Positions 46,696-58,484 are shown, counted from the stretch's first letter. The stretch is DNA of 64,000 bases from Yersinia aleksiciae (GCF_001047675.1 NZ_CP011975.1:248001-312000); one strand, 5' to 3'. Numbers and translations: made by a program. The notes: generated by a model from the sequence alone, not told the origin.

Positions 46696-48294
46696 TTATC
46701 CCGAGATCCCTGGTGTTGTCGATTCGGGTACTGCTGTTTTAATTGCGACAAATTTATTGGCTAACAAGGTGATTACGCAGGTCAGAACCAACGTTACCGT
46801 CATCACTATCGCCATATAAAAGGCGTTATTGGACAAGAAAGGTGAAGCGAAAGCTGGCACATAAGCCACGCCTTTGATATTTAATAGCCCCAACAACATG
46901 CCACCCACACCGGCGGAGAATATCGCGCCAGCAAAGACAACTTTATTGGAGAACATAAACGGATAAGCGGATTCGACAAAAGTCCCAAAACCAAGGTTAA
47001 TAAGCAACCCCGGAGCAGCGACCGCGGCCTCACTTTTTTCTCGCGGGGCAATAACGTTAGCCAAGTTAATTCCAGCGGCAACCATCACCAGCCCAACCAT
47101 ATCCACAGCACCGAGGAAACTGACACCTGACTTTTCCATTTCCAGTAATACCAGTGGCAATATGACCGCGTGATAAACACCGCCCAGAATCGCGGGCCAA
47201 ATAACCAAGCCTGCCAGTAATCCCGCTAAAATTGGGCTGAAGGCCAGCGTGGCTTCAATGGCCAGCTTAATATAATCACCCGCCGCTAATGCCAATGGGC
47301 TAAGCAGGTAATACATCACCAGCCCGGAGAATAAACCGGATAACCCCCCTGCCACGATATTGATTGTGGTCATCGGAAATTGCCATCTCAGGCATAAACC
47401 GAACAGGTAACGCACCATAATACCGGCACCAATCCCGCCCAAAATACCGCCAATTAACCCGCCCTCAACCGACAAGACCCCAGCCACCACACCAGCCACA
47501 ATGGATACTTCATCTAATTCAGAAACCTGTTTTGCGGCAATAACCGCAACAATAACTGGCAGCCCTTTCAGCAACAGTTCAAAGATGGCATTCAGCGATT
47601 GCAGGCCCGGAATATGGCTTAGCGCCAGCACAATCGCCATGGCAATAAAGCCGGGTAATGCCGGGATCATAATGCTGCGGATATTGATTCTTTTTAGCAG
47701 ACTCTTGTCGCTACCCGGCATATTGGCATCGCCACTGCCCAGTACCGGGGTATATTTTATCTGCCAGTGTTTACACAAGGAGGCGGTAAATGAGATGGCC
47801 CGAGTGCGACTATTGGTGCCGGTAGTGCCCGAGGTCGCAATCACATTCGCACCTTTAGAGGTGATAATCGCCATCGAGGTACCGCCAGTACCCACGATTG
47901 GGATCTTCTTCTCTATCGCCGCCAGAATAGCTTCTTTATTACTGCGATCAGGATCAGCACTCATGATAATAATGCCATCGATATCACCAGCACGGATTTG
48001 TGCCGCGATGGCCGCATCCGAGGACTTTACCGCGTCATTCACCGCTGACAGTTTTCCCTTAAAGCTAATCTGGGGTTTATCGCTTTGCTCTGTAGTGATT
48101 GAATAAACAGCGGCCGCGGTGGTGGGTTTCGCCACATCCATCGACTCTTCCGCCGCGATAAATTGCACCGCACTGACACCGACCCCCGCAGAGTGGAGTT
48201 GGGTATAGATTTCTTGCAACAGTCTTTCGGGGTATGCACCACCGAGATTGAATAGATTTCCCCCGCTGCTTCCGAGTATTGCTACATTTTTCAT
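46696..48294 (-). CDS. PTS EIIC-like sugar permease with unusual N-terminal domain
   Basis: A 532-residue protein from the start at 48294 (MKNVAILGSSGGNLFN). Residues 210-520 are a membrane domain of about ten segments resembling PTS EIIC of the glucose/sucrose superfamily (LPVIVAVIAAKQVSE, GVYHAVILPLVLLEMEKSG, GTFVESAYPFMFSN). Residues 1-200 form a soluble alpha/beta domain (VAILGSSGGNLFNLGG, DGIIIMSADPDRSNKEAI, GTGGTSMAIITSKGANVIATSG) not recognised as EIIA or EIIB; no EIIB cysteine motif is evident. First gene of the locus. Confidence 0.7.
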   Translation of the reverse strand: MKNVAILGSSGGNLFNLGGAYPERLLQEIYTQLHSAGVGVSAVQFIAAEESMDVAKPTTAAAVYSITTEQSDKPQISFKGKLSAVNDAVKSSDAAIAAQIRAGDIDGIIIMSADPDRSNKEAILAAIEKKIPIVGTGGTSMAIITSKGANVIATSGTTGTNSRTRAISFTASLCKHWQIKYTPVLGSGDANMPGSDKSLLKRINIRSIMIPALPGFIAMAIVLALSHIPGLQSLNAIFELLLKGLPVIVAVIAAKQVSELDEVSIVAGVVAGVLSVEGGLIGGILGGIGAGIMVRYLFGLCLRWQFPMTTINIVAGGLSGLFSGLVMYYLLSPLALAAGDYIKLAIEATLAFSPILAGLLAGLVIWPAILGGVYHAVILPLVLLEMEKSGVSFLGAVDMVGLVMVAAGINLANVIAPREKSEAAVAAPGLLINLGFGTFVESAYPFMFSNKVVFAGAIFSAGVGGMLLGLLNIKGVAYVPAFASPFLSNNAFYMAIVMTVTLVLTCVITLLANKFVAIKTAVPESTTPGISG

Positions 48295-48759
48295 GTCGGG
48301 CCTCAAAAGATAAGAAAAGTTAGAAAATGTTATTATGTTTTTAACGACAATTGACAATCACAGAAATAACAATTCAAAGCAACATTAAACAACACGCGGA
48401 ATCAATTAGCCCCATTAAAGTGACAGTAGTTAATTTCACAAATCAATTAAATAAGCAGAGTTGTTAAATTAATATTCTTTAAAATTAATATAATAAGAAA
48501 TTAAAAACTAAAAATTGGCATTTTGTTGTTTTAGTTTGTTTTGTTGTTTTCGTGATGAAGTTCAAATTATTGCTGCTAAACATTTCTGACGAAGAAGCAA
48601 ACGATGGGGGAAATAAAGCGAGTTGGAACTTGATACCCTCAACACCGGGCTATGCCGAGCGGTATCAGTGAGTGATGGAGAGATAGGTGGGCGGTAAGTC
48701 ACTGTCGCTTGATAAAAGTGTTGGCAGGATTCACCGATGAGTTATCAAATGCCTCGCTC
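48295..48759. promoter_or_regulatory. Upstream region of the PTS locus
   Basis: This AT-rich, gene-free interval between the PTS locus start and the end of the MATE gene holds a 12-base direct repeat (48521-48532 and 48539-48550), described separately. The promoter of the minus-strand sugar locus should lie here. Confidence 0.5.
48521..48550. repeat. 12-base direct repeat, possible DeoR operator
   Basis: TTTTGTTGTTTT occurs at 48521-48532 and again at 48539-48550, 18 bases apart start to start, about 230 bases ahead of the PTS gene. Repeated A/T-rich half sites of this kind are typical of DeoR-family operators. Confidence 0.5.
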
Positions 48760-50184
48760 TCACGCTGCTGGCCGATAGCGCCACAGCCAACGGCCCGTGG
48801 ACATACGCCGATAAAACAGCACGCCGCGCACTATCCAGTCGAGGAACATCCCCATCCACACGCCCGTGACGCCAAACCCCAGTGTTATCCCCAAGATATA
48901 ACCGACGATAATGCGGCAACCCCACATTCCTGCCAGCGCTACCCACATGGTATAACGGGCGTCCTTCGCCCCTTTCAGGCCTGATGGCAGCACCCAAGAG
49001 GCGGCCCAGATCGGCATAAACAACGCATTGATCCAGATTAGATGCTTCACCACATTGATAACACCCGGTTCGTTGGTATACAGCGAGGCCAAAAATCCGG
49101 CACTGGGGATGGATAGCAGCGCGATAAAACAGACGCCGACGGTGGATAGCCAGAAGATATGTTTGAGCTGGCGGATGGGTTGCAAAATCTGCCCTTTGCC
49201 CAAGCGTGTGCCGATGATGATCGTCGAACTGTATCCCAGTGCATTGCCCGGCAGGTTAATCAACCCGACGATTGAAAAGGCGATAAAGTTACCGGCAATC
49301 ACTTCGGTACCCATTCCCGCCACAAAACGCTGGGTAATCAGCTTACCAATACTGAACATCACCGACTCAACACTGGCTGGAATGCCGATGCTCAGTACCT
49401 CAAACATAATGGCCGAGGTAAAGGGCAAAAAATAGGCTTTGAAAGGGATACGCAGGGTATTATTGGCACCGAAAATCAGCACCAGAACCACCACCAGGGC
49501 ACCAATATAGCGGGAAAGCGTGATACCGATACCTGCGCCGATAAAACCTAATCCCTGCCAGCTAAACAGGCCGTAAATCAGCAGGCTACTGATAGCAATA
49601 TTGAGAATATTCATCGCAATATTGATAAACATCGGCAACCGCGTATTACCGGCACCTCGTAGCGCGCCACATCCCACCAGCGTGATCGCCATCGCCGGAT
49701 AGTTCCAGACCGTCAAATTGAGGTAGGTCAGCGCCATGGCCTTAACGGCAGGATCGGCTTGACTCGCCATCAGATTGATAATGGCCTCACCGGCAAAGTG
49801 CACCAGCAATACCAAGAGCAGGGAGATTAAAACCAGCAGAGAGAGGGATTCGCGGGCCGCCGTTTGTGCCTGCTTGCGTTTGCGTTGACCAAGACTGAAT
49901 GACACTACCACCGAGGTACCCAGCGCCACCGAAGCAAAGAAAGCGGCAATCAACATATTGAAGCTGTCAGCCAAGCCCACCGCCGCCATGGCCTCTTTAC
50001 CCAGCCAGCTCACCAGCAGGGTGCTGAACACGCCCATCAGCAGGACGCACAGCCCTTCAATAAACAGCGGAATCGCCAGCGGCGTTATCTCACGCCAAAA
50101 GAGTACCCGGTAGGATTTTCGTTTTCTATACCACGCGCTTTCGCGAAAGATTTTCAACTTAACTGTCCCTGAAACCACGTCCAT
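48760..50184 (-). CDS. MATE-family efflux transporter
   Basis: A 474-residue membrane protein with 12 segments in two similar halves, typical of MATE multidrug exporters driven by sodium or proton gradients. N-terminal EITPLAIPLFIEGLCVLLMGVFS and SFSLGQRKRKQA match the family; the second half begins near GIPASVESVMFSIGKL. It is nearest to the YeeO-like group by general look, with low certainty. Single-gene transcript, divergent from argG. Confidence 0.87.
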   Translation of the reverse strand: MDVVSGTVKLKIFRESAWYRKRKSYRVLFWREITPLAIPLFIEGLCVLLMGVFSTLLVSWLGKEAMAAVGLADSFNMLIAAFFASVALGTSVVVSFSLGQRKRKQAQTAARESLSLLVLISLLLVLLVHFAGEAIINLMASQADPAVKAMALTYLNLTVWNYPAMAITLVGCGALRGAGNTRLPMFINIAMNILNIAISSLLIYGLFSWQGLGFIGAGIGITLSRYIGALVVVLVLIFGANNTLRIPFKAYFLPFTSAIMFEVLSIGIPASVESVMFSIGKLITQRFVAGMGTEVIAGNFIAFSIVGLINLPGNALGYSSTIIIGTRLGKGQILQPIRQLKHIFWLSTVGVCFIALLSIPSAGFLASLYTNEPGVINVVKHLIWINALFMPIWAASWVLPSGLKGAKDARYTMWVALAGMWGCRIIVGYILGITLGFGVTGVWMGMFLDWIVRGVLFYRRMSTGRWLWRYRPAA

Positions 50185-50366
50185 TTGCTTATACCCACGC
50201 TTTTCACCACTATGGTGAAATATCCCGATGCGCCGGTTTACAATGGCGGTTTTCCGCTTTAAATTTTAACGTGTTACACGCGATAAAAAATCGATGTGGA
50301 TATCATAACAGAACGTTAAATTAATTTAAATGAAACGGAATTTCACCAAAGTACAAATTAAATACT

Positions 50367-50384
50367 TATGCAGTGAAATTCACA
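50367..50384. promoter_or_regulatory. Possible ARG box upstream of argG
   Basis: TATGCAGTGAAATTCACA matches the ArgR box consensus (TGAAT-N4-ATTCA) at eight of ten core positions. It lies about 100 bases before argG, where ArgR repression would be expected. A second box could not be identified with confidence. Confidence 0.4.
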
Positions 50385-50482
50385 TAAATATGCAAAATGT
50401 CTTTGACTCTAATACCGGTTTTGCGATATCAATGTAGGCATTGAAACCTTTGCCAGACTGACCTAATTCATACAGGATTTAA

Positions 50483-51847
<1,365 letters not shown>

Positions 51848-51928
51848 TCATTGGTCTGCATTCAGCCAAGTGAAGCGCTCATACTCACTGAGAAGCAACC
51901 TCGTGTTGCTTCATTGAATAAGTCCCCT

Positions 51929-51964
51929 TTTCCCTCACCGCTCAATCCATCGAGCGATGAGGGA
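51929..51964. terminator. Hairpin between argG and the toxin gene
   Basis: TTCCCTCA pairs with TGAGGGAA, with an inner GCTC/GAGC stem. It lies 80 bases past argG and 45 bases past the end of the convergent large gene, so it may end both transcripts. Confidence 0.55.
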
Positions 51965-52009
51965 ATGATGCCCATACTTTGGCTGAAATATCGCTAAAAC
52001 AGCAAATTA

Positions 52010-55000
52010 TCAGGCCGCAATAATCGTCCACGGGCATGGGCGATTCGCGACAAACATTAGACTCGTTGTATCTTGAATACCACTAAGAGGTCTTTCTGGT
52101 TCTGATGCCATCTCAATTAGGAGTAAATTGAGATCTTTGGCTTCAATTTGATGAGTGTCTGTTTGGAAAATAAAATTGGACGAGTTGGAATAGTTTTTCA
52201 CAATGACCTCATTTTCGGCACCCCTTATCTCAATTGATAATTGATTGTCAGACGCATTAAATCGCAAGTCTTTATGGTCTACATCTTTAATTATGATGAT
52301 ATTTCTCCCGTGTTCATCACGAATGGTGGTCTTCCCCTTCCCCTTACCAATGATATAGATATCATCATTCCCTCCCCCTTCCAGTTGGTTATTTCCTATA
52401 CTTGCTATTAATGTATCTCGGCCACTTCCCCCCATTAAGATATCATTACCCTGCCCTGCGATAAGGGTATTATCACCACTGCTTACATAAATAATATCAT
52501 TACCTAAACCACCACTAATAATATTTCCTAGTCCACTTAAGTCCCTGATAATATCATCACCATCTAAGAGATCTATGGAATTATTTATCAACCTATAATC
52601 TTTAGGGACAATAATACTATCATTTGAATCTGTTGGTTTTATTTCCACTGGGTTAAATGGATATATTTTATATCCTTCACCTCTATTTTCAATGCGGAAG
52701 TTAACATCATTTTTATCTGAGAATGTAATTAACTTAATTTCTCCTTTATGGGAAATTAAATTAGGGTGAACTAGATCTATATTTAAAAATTCATCCGGCC
52801 TATCAAAATGACTGATTCTAAATCCTCCCCAAGGCATATCAGCAATACGTAAGTCATAACCACTCACATCACCGAGCACTATTTCTACTTCGCTATCCCC
52901 CTTCGTTTCAGCATAGTCAATAACTAATCTATTGTCCTGGTCCCTCTCTTCATCTGAAAGTTGAACATGTGGGACAGTAAATTTACTTTTACCTTTGTTA
53001 GGTTGCACAAAGTCCCCAGAGCCAATGTTTTCAAAATTATGAATATTTATCGCACCAAAAATAGTGTTATTTGTTAAGGGATTACCATTTCGTAACGCTC
53101 TGATAAAGGGAGGTAAATTAATATTATCACCATCGACAATAATGATATCAGAACCATCCCCTTTTTCACTGATAATAACTTTTTTCTTCATGAAAGAGCC
53201 ATCAAAATAACGCTTATTTTCCATCCTATCAAACGTTGCATTGTAGCTAGCATTCATTTTGAGTGATGAAGGAAGCTTATTGACATTACTATCTAATGAC
53301 TGAGGCCAATCGGGTAGTAAAACTAATTTATCCGAAGTATAGATAATATAGTTATGAGACAATACTTTATCTTCTCCTTCCTCTCGTGGACAATAAACAT
53401 CCTTTAATCTAATACTGCCCCGGTAATCATTATTTTGATTTAGTCTTATCACAACATCATTTCCATCCAAAAGAATAGATTCTATATCTTCCGCTTTATA
53501 AGGTAATAGAATTGCACTGACTTCTTCCAGACCAAATTCTGAGATAACGATATCAATAAGTTCATCTTCAGCAGGTAATATAACGTAACTATCTAATCCT
53601 GCACCACCTACAGCCCTTCCTCTTTGCAATGCAAGAAAATCATTTCCACCTCGGCCCTCCAATATGTCATAACCGCCCCCACCGCCACCATTTAAGTGAT
53701 TTATATTACCATCACCAATTATGGTATCGTCAGTACCAGACTGACCATAGGCATTTCTAATATTTCTTACATAGGCAAGTTTAAGATTATCATTTTTATA
53801 TTTCACATAGCCATCAGCCAAATTAATTAAATAGCCTTCAGGGCTAAAGCGTAGCCCCATAGCGACTATAGTATCGCTTCCACTCTGCCCATCAAGAAAA
53901 CTCGGGGCGCGGTGAACTGAAGCCTCGACATCATTCATTAAGTAGAAAACATCTTCTTTATTCCCACCAATAAATATTTTCTGGCCTTTCGTAACATCAA
54001 AACTATTTCTATGATCTTTATAACCAATAGCTAAATCATCACCACCACCAAGATTAAAATGCGTATTTAAGTCTTTGGAATCATTATCACCTAATATAAT
54101 AGTATCTGTTTTAGACCTATTATCTAGCCAGATATCTTTTTTCAAAACAACTTCATTGTGATTATGAAATATTTCATCATTTAAAATAATAGCATTATCT
54201 TGCTCAATTTGGCTACTTAATGCTATTGAGTCCAGTTCTATAATTTCAAAATCATCAATATTGACATTCTTTTTCCAACGCGTAAGTTCATCCTCTGACA
54301 ACGGAATTCTTGCATAACGCATTAATGCATATCTATCCATATCTCCCCGACTAAAATCCTTTGAATATAAGAACTCCATTTTTCGGTCAGATATATATCT
54401 ACTCCCATTTACTTTTTCAAATCGCAACTGTTCAAAATCAATATACTTTGAATCTACTTTATACACAAAAACGTATTTTTTTACAGGAATCAGAGCAAGT
54501 GATTCATTAACATGTCTATAATTATTACTCCCCAGTGGTTTTATACGGTTATTAAAAGAATCATTAATATATTGTTCAATCGATAATCTTAGTTCTTCTT
54601 TATTATGATCTTCCAACCGTTGTATGATATCTTGTTCAGGCTCTAAATTAAAAGCCAGTCGCGCACCAGTTTTAAATTCCTCCCAACCACTAAGACTAAT
54701 CTTACTCTTGATATATTTTACCTGACGTACCGCATTATATATCATCCCAGCCAACATAATGCCGGCACCAATCGCGATACCGAAAAAACCTGCGGTACTC
54801 AGTCCCACAAATAATGCCGTAGCCGTTAGTACACTAACGGCTGCACCAATCGTTGAAAGAGAAGCATTCACAATATAGTCTGTTTTTAAATCTACGTTTT
54901 TCTCCGTCCCTGCTTTGGTAAAATTATCAATTGCATCATAAATATCAAAACCTGCAGAGGCGATATTTAAAACTGGGCCCGCAAATTTTGTGAATTTAGC

Positions 55001-58000
55001 CGCCACTTTATACCCTGCTCGCCCGACCCCAGAATGCATTCCGGATAATAGCTTCTTGCTAATATAATTATGCATTTTAAAAAATGTCGGTTGCATAAGA
55101 TCTGTGCCGAAATCGGTGGCAACAGAACTCCAACTTATCGCCAGTTGATTACGTATTTCAGTACGTTCTTCATCTGTTATATTTGGATCTGATAATTTTT
55201 TTGCCATTGCTATGGTTGATATCACCAACGTGGTCATTGCAATTGCCTGGGTGCCCGCACCTATTTTTTGTCCATATGACTGAAAACGATTTGATTGCGC
55301 TGTTGTCAGTTCTAATCGCTTCCATAAATTAGAATTAACTTTACCTTCTGAATCAACAGATGACTTAATTGTCACTAGCCGTTTTTTTATCTCATTGACG
55401 GTTGAAGGGTCACGATGAGAATTCAAAAGGATATTGCTATTGTCATCCACATTATCTAAAATTTTCTTCATCACCTGAACTGATTGTTTTTGTTCTGTTG
55501 ATGTACTGTCTGGGAAAGTATAAAACTCGTTCAAGAGCAATGGGTCAAAACGAATTTTTTGTTGCCAGTCAGGTGTGCTTAAAATAGCATCAACACTAAT
55601 CAGTTTACTATTTAGCGTTGCGCCCATATCATACAACGTACTGAACGCTATCTTTTGATCGTTAAAAAAGGTAGTCCCCTGTTCGACTAATCTTTGTCTT
55701 TCTGTAATGATACTTTGGTGATAGATATTATTTAATCCATAACCATCTCCTAGATCAATTGGTGACTTGATGCTATACAACTTATATTTGATTTGACTAT
55801 TTTCCTTACTATTACTTCGAATATACTTTTCGATTAAAGAATGGATTTTTTCATTACTCTCCGTCAGATTTATATCTCTGAATATTACCTCCCCCGCCTC
55901 TGCATCATAGATACGGCATAGGTTCTTACCGTTATCATCCTCAATGGATATATTTAAGACAGTATCATCAGTTATCAGTTGATAGCATCCTAATTTAGAT
56001 AAATCAATGCGTCGGTAAGCATCCCCCTCAGAAATTGAGTTGTAAACATCGCTGTCAATCAGCTCATCTAAGTCACTAAATGCCACATTGAATTCATCCA
56101 ACTGTAGATTTTCATTAGTGGTAGTTAGGCCTTTTGACTTAAGGTAATTTAATTCCATATACCCAGATAGCGTGTCTTTCAACTGACCTAATTTACCCTT
56201 ATAAGCAGAATGTAAGTATAAAAACCCCAAATTCGTTTTATTTTGTCTAGCTCTACCTGCATCAGGTGATAACGTTAAAACTTGATTAATATTTGATACT
56301 TCACTAGCGTCATTTTTACTCGCCAAAGACGATAGGCTTAATCCTTTATCAATCTTTTCAGCGTGCCATTGTCGGCTAATTTTTAATGCTTCGCTTGCTT
56401 TAAGTTTTTCAAATTCTGGATTATTGACACTCACCTGCTGTAACTCGGAGAGTTCAAGTCGCAGCTTTAAATAATAATCAACATCTGTCATTGCTTTTAT
56501 AACTTTTCGATTAGTCGAGTCAGTATCATCATGGCCCAAAAACTCTACTAATGACTTTCGGGTATTCTCACTTAGGTCACCCAATGAAAGCTCTTTTGAA
56601 ACCAATCGATCCAATATCTTAATAACATCCCTAGAGCGTGTATTGAGGGTTTCTAATTCAATATGATAGTCAGGTATTTCGCTGTTTTTCTTTGATGGAA
56701 TTGGTTTAGTAGATACAACTAATTCTTTTACGACATTATGATTAAAATCCATATCAATGACTAACGGATTATCATTTTTATAATTCAATAGCATATCGAT
56801 ATTGGGCTTCAGTGCCGTTAAAGCGTTATCAAAACTACTCGCATTCATGTGCACATTAAATCTTGTGCCATCTGTGGTAATTTCCATGACTATTTTTTTA
56901 ACCTGCCACGAGTCTGCTATTTTCTGATTAACTGACATTTCTTGGTCGACAGAAAAATCAATAACTCTAGCAGTCACCTCTGGCGTTACATTGAAGGTAA
57001 TATTATTTTCTTTTAGCGCTCTGATAATATAGGATTGTTCACCGTCGCGTGCTAATTTCCATGTACTTTCAGCTTGACTCGTTCTTATTTCATCCTCAAA
57101 TTTAATGTACTCAACTTGAAAATCCATATTCTCGAAGAGTTTTTTATCAAAACCATATGCAGCACCCAGTTTTGTTATACCGACGTGCTTATTAAAAATA
57201 TCATATATACCTTGTCTAAAATCAGCATGATTATCATATGTTTTCGCCCCAATATTCGGATCGAAAAAAGTCCAATGTTTTTTATTATTCTCATCTAGAG
57301 TAATAGATATGGCCATCGCATGGTTAGGCGACATAATACTAATATAGCTATTATTTTTAACGTCTGATAATCCATCTATTAATAAATTAAGTTTCTCATA
57401 GCTAGAAGAAAAATCTTCTTTCATTTTAATGTGTCTGTTATCTACACTCCTATCTGGATCAGAAATGATCAATCCATCACTCAGTAGGATGCCGGCATAT
57501 TCACTATTTGCTCTTATCGATTCATTATCGATAGCTACTTTAAGAATTTCGCCGAAAGCAGTCGATTTAACCTCCTCACTAGGCATTTCAATTCGTTGCC
57601 CTTTGCTATTGTAGACACTATTTTTATCATTATGAGCTTCAACTAACTTATTTACGATGGAGTCAATAAAGTATGATTTATTCTTTCCATTTTTTCTGGC
57701 ATTATTAATCGATTCCTTAACATTATTGTTTTTACCACTTAAATATTTTTCTATTATATTCATTAAGTTATTATTAGATATTCTCCCTGAGACACTTTTT
57801 TCTTTTACTTCCTGCGCGAATGAAAATACATTAATTCTCGTTTCATTATCTGTATCGTTCCTAATTGACCTTGGCAGATTCCCAAAATCATTTCTGACAT
57901 TAAGATAGTTATTCGATACATCTTGGCTGTATTGCATTTTTTGTATTCTTTCCAACTCAGTATAAAGAAATTGCCGATGAAACTGCATGAGTAATTTCTT

Positions 58001-58291
58001 CTGAATATCACCTGGATTAGAGTTTGTTATTTGAGCATTTTTTTTATAACTTTCAATTGCAGTATTTAGCCAATCGAAATATTGCTTGCCTCCGCCCGCA
58101 CCATAATTACGTTCTGCAATCATAAATTGCGCAGATAATGCGTAGCATAATCCCTCATGAAACTCTTTCGCCGCTTTTTTATTTCCTGATGTCACTGAGA
58201 AATAACCTATTTCGTATAGTGACGATTTAATCTTATCCAGTAAGTCACGTGACTGATCAAATTTAAAAGAGTGTTCTGGCACCAATGACAT
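52010..58291 (-). CDS. Giant modular toxin-like protein: C58 protease, hydrophobic core, RTX-like repeats
   Basis: A 2093-residue protein without a signal peptide, AT-rich unlike its neighbours. Residues 1-410 resemble YopT-type C58 cysteine peptidases: Cys49 in HEGLCYALSAQF, His324 in SPNHAMAISI and Asp344 in WTFFDPNIG form the expected triad in the expected order. Residues about 1080-1190 are strongly hydrophobic (STIGAAVSVLTATALFVGLS, IAIGAGIMLAGMIYN), comparable to translocation helices of large clostridial-type toxins. From about 1410 on, Gly/Asp-rich blocks appear (LGGGDDLAIG; GGGGGYDILEGRGGNDF near 1550; GGLGNDIIYVSSGDN to GGGNDDIYIIG, about 1919-1982), like calcium-binding RTX repeats. 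Target and secretion route unknown; no secretion or acylation genes adjoin it. Confidence 0.85.
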   Translation of the reverse strand: MSLVPEHSFKFDQSRDLLDKIKSSLYEIGYFSVTSGNKKAAKEFHEGLCYALSAQFMIAERNYGAGGGKQYFDWLNTAIESYKKNAQITNSNPGDIQKKLLMQFHRQFLYTELERIQKMQYSQDVSNNYLNVRNDFGNLPRSIRNDTDNETRINVFSFAQEVKEKSVSGRISNNNLMNIIEKYLSGKNNNVKESINNARKNGKNKSYFIDSIVNKLVEAHNDKNSVYNSKGQRIEMPSEEVKSTAFGEILKVAIDNESIRANSEYAGILLSDGLIISDPDRSVDNRHIKMKEDFSSSYEKLNLLIDGLSDVKNNSYISIMSPNHAMAISITLDENNKKHWTFFDPNIGAKTYDNHADFRQGIYDIFNKHVGITKLGAAYGFDKKLFENMDFQVEYIKFEDEIRTSQAESTWKLARDGEQSYIIRALKENNITFNVTPEVTARVIDFSVDQEMSVNQKIADSWQVKKIVMEITTDGTRFNVHMNASSFDNALTALKPNIDMLLNYKNDNPLVIDMDFNHNVVKELVVSTKPIPSKKNSEIPDYHIELETLNTRSRDVIKILDRLVSKELSLGDLSENTRKSLVEFLGHDDTDSTNRKVIKAMTDVDYYLKLRLELSELQQVSVNNPEFEKLKASEALKISRQWHAEKIDKGLSLSSLASKNDASEVSNINQVLTLSPDAGRARQNKTNLGFLYLHSAYKGKLGQLKDTLSGYMELNYLKSKGLTTTNENLQLDEFNVAFSDLDELIDSDVYNSISEGDAYRRIDLSKLGCYQLITDDTVLNISIEDDNGKNLCRIYDAEAGEVIFRDINLTESNEKIHSLIEKYIRSNSKENSQIKYKLYSIKSPIDLGDGYGLNNIYHQSIITERQRLVEQGTTFFNDQKIAFSTLYDMGATLNSKLISVDAILSTPDWQQKIRFDPLLLNEFYTFPDSTSTEQKQSVQVMKKILDNVDDNSNILLNSHRDPSTVNEIKKRLVTIKSSVDSEGKVNSNLWKRLELTTAQSNRFQSYGQKIGAGTQAIAMTTLVISTIAMAKKLSDPNITDEERTEIRNQLAISWSSVATDFGTDLMQPTFFKMHNYISKKLLSGMHSGVGRAGYKVAAKFTKFAGPVLNIASAGFDIYDAIDNFTKAGTEKNVDLKTDYIVNASLSTIGAAVSVLTATALFVGLSTAGFFGIAIGAGIMLAGMIYNAVRQVKYIKSKISLSGWEEFKTGARLAFNLEPEQDIIQRLEDHNKEELRLSIEQYINDSFNNRIKPLGSNNYRHVNESLALIPVKKYVFVYKVDSKYIDFEQLRFEKVNGSRYISDRKMEFLYSKDFSRGDMDRYALMRYARIPLSEDELTRWKKNVNIDDFEIIELDSIALSSQIEQDNAIILNDEIFHNHNEVVLKKDIWLDNRSKTDTIILGDNDSKDLNTHFNLGGGDDLAIGYKDHRNSFDVTKGQKIFIGGNKEDVFYLMNDVEASVHRAPSFLDGQSGSDTIVAMGLRFSPEGYLINLADGYVKYKNDNLKLAYVRNIRNAYGQSGTDDTIIGDGNINHLNGGGGGGYDILEGRGGNDFLALQRGRAVGGAGLDSYVILPAEDELIDIVISEFGLEEVSAILLPYKAEDIESILLDGNDVVIRLNQNNDYRGSIRLKDVYCPREEGEDKVLSHNYIIYTSDKLVLLPDWPQSLDSNVNKLPSSLKMNASYNATFDRMENKRYFDGSFMKKKVIISEKGDGSDIIIVDGDNINLPPFIRALRNGNPLTNNTIFGAINIHNFENIGSGDFVQPNKGKSKFTVPHVQLSDEERDQDNRLVIDYAETKGDSEVEIVLGDVSGYDLRIADMPWGGFRISHFDRPDEFLNIDLVHPNLISHKGEIKLITFSDKNDVNFRIENRGEGYKIYPFNPVEIKPTDSNDSIIVPKDYRLINNSIDLLDGDDIIRDLSGLGNIISGGLGNDIIYVSSGDNTLIAGQGNDILMGGSGRDTLIASIGNNQLEGGGNDDIYIIGKGKGKTTIRDEHGRNIIIIKDVDHKDLRFNASDNQLSIEIRGAENEVIVKNYSNSSNFIFQTDTHQIEAKDLNLLLIEMASEPERPLSGIQDTTSLMFVANRPCPWTIIAA

Positions 58292-58484
58292 AATAACCTC
58301 TCATATTAAGTGTATTAATTAAGTTACTTCGATTAATACGCTACTACTTAATACAAGGTGGCTATACTTAAATGGCATTAATTACATTATATAATTAACT
58401 AAGTATCACGGCTAATAGGTTAACAGGTGCTAATATAAATTCATTGATTAGATGGAAGCTGATTTATTATAAAGAATAGAGGTA
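58292..58484. promoter_or_regulatory. Upstream region of the toxin-like gene
   Basis: Strongly AT-rich, gene-free stretch between the cob operon terminator and the toxin gene start (which has GAGAGG upstream). It probably holds the toxin promoter; no specific site was recognised. Confidence 0.45.
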
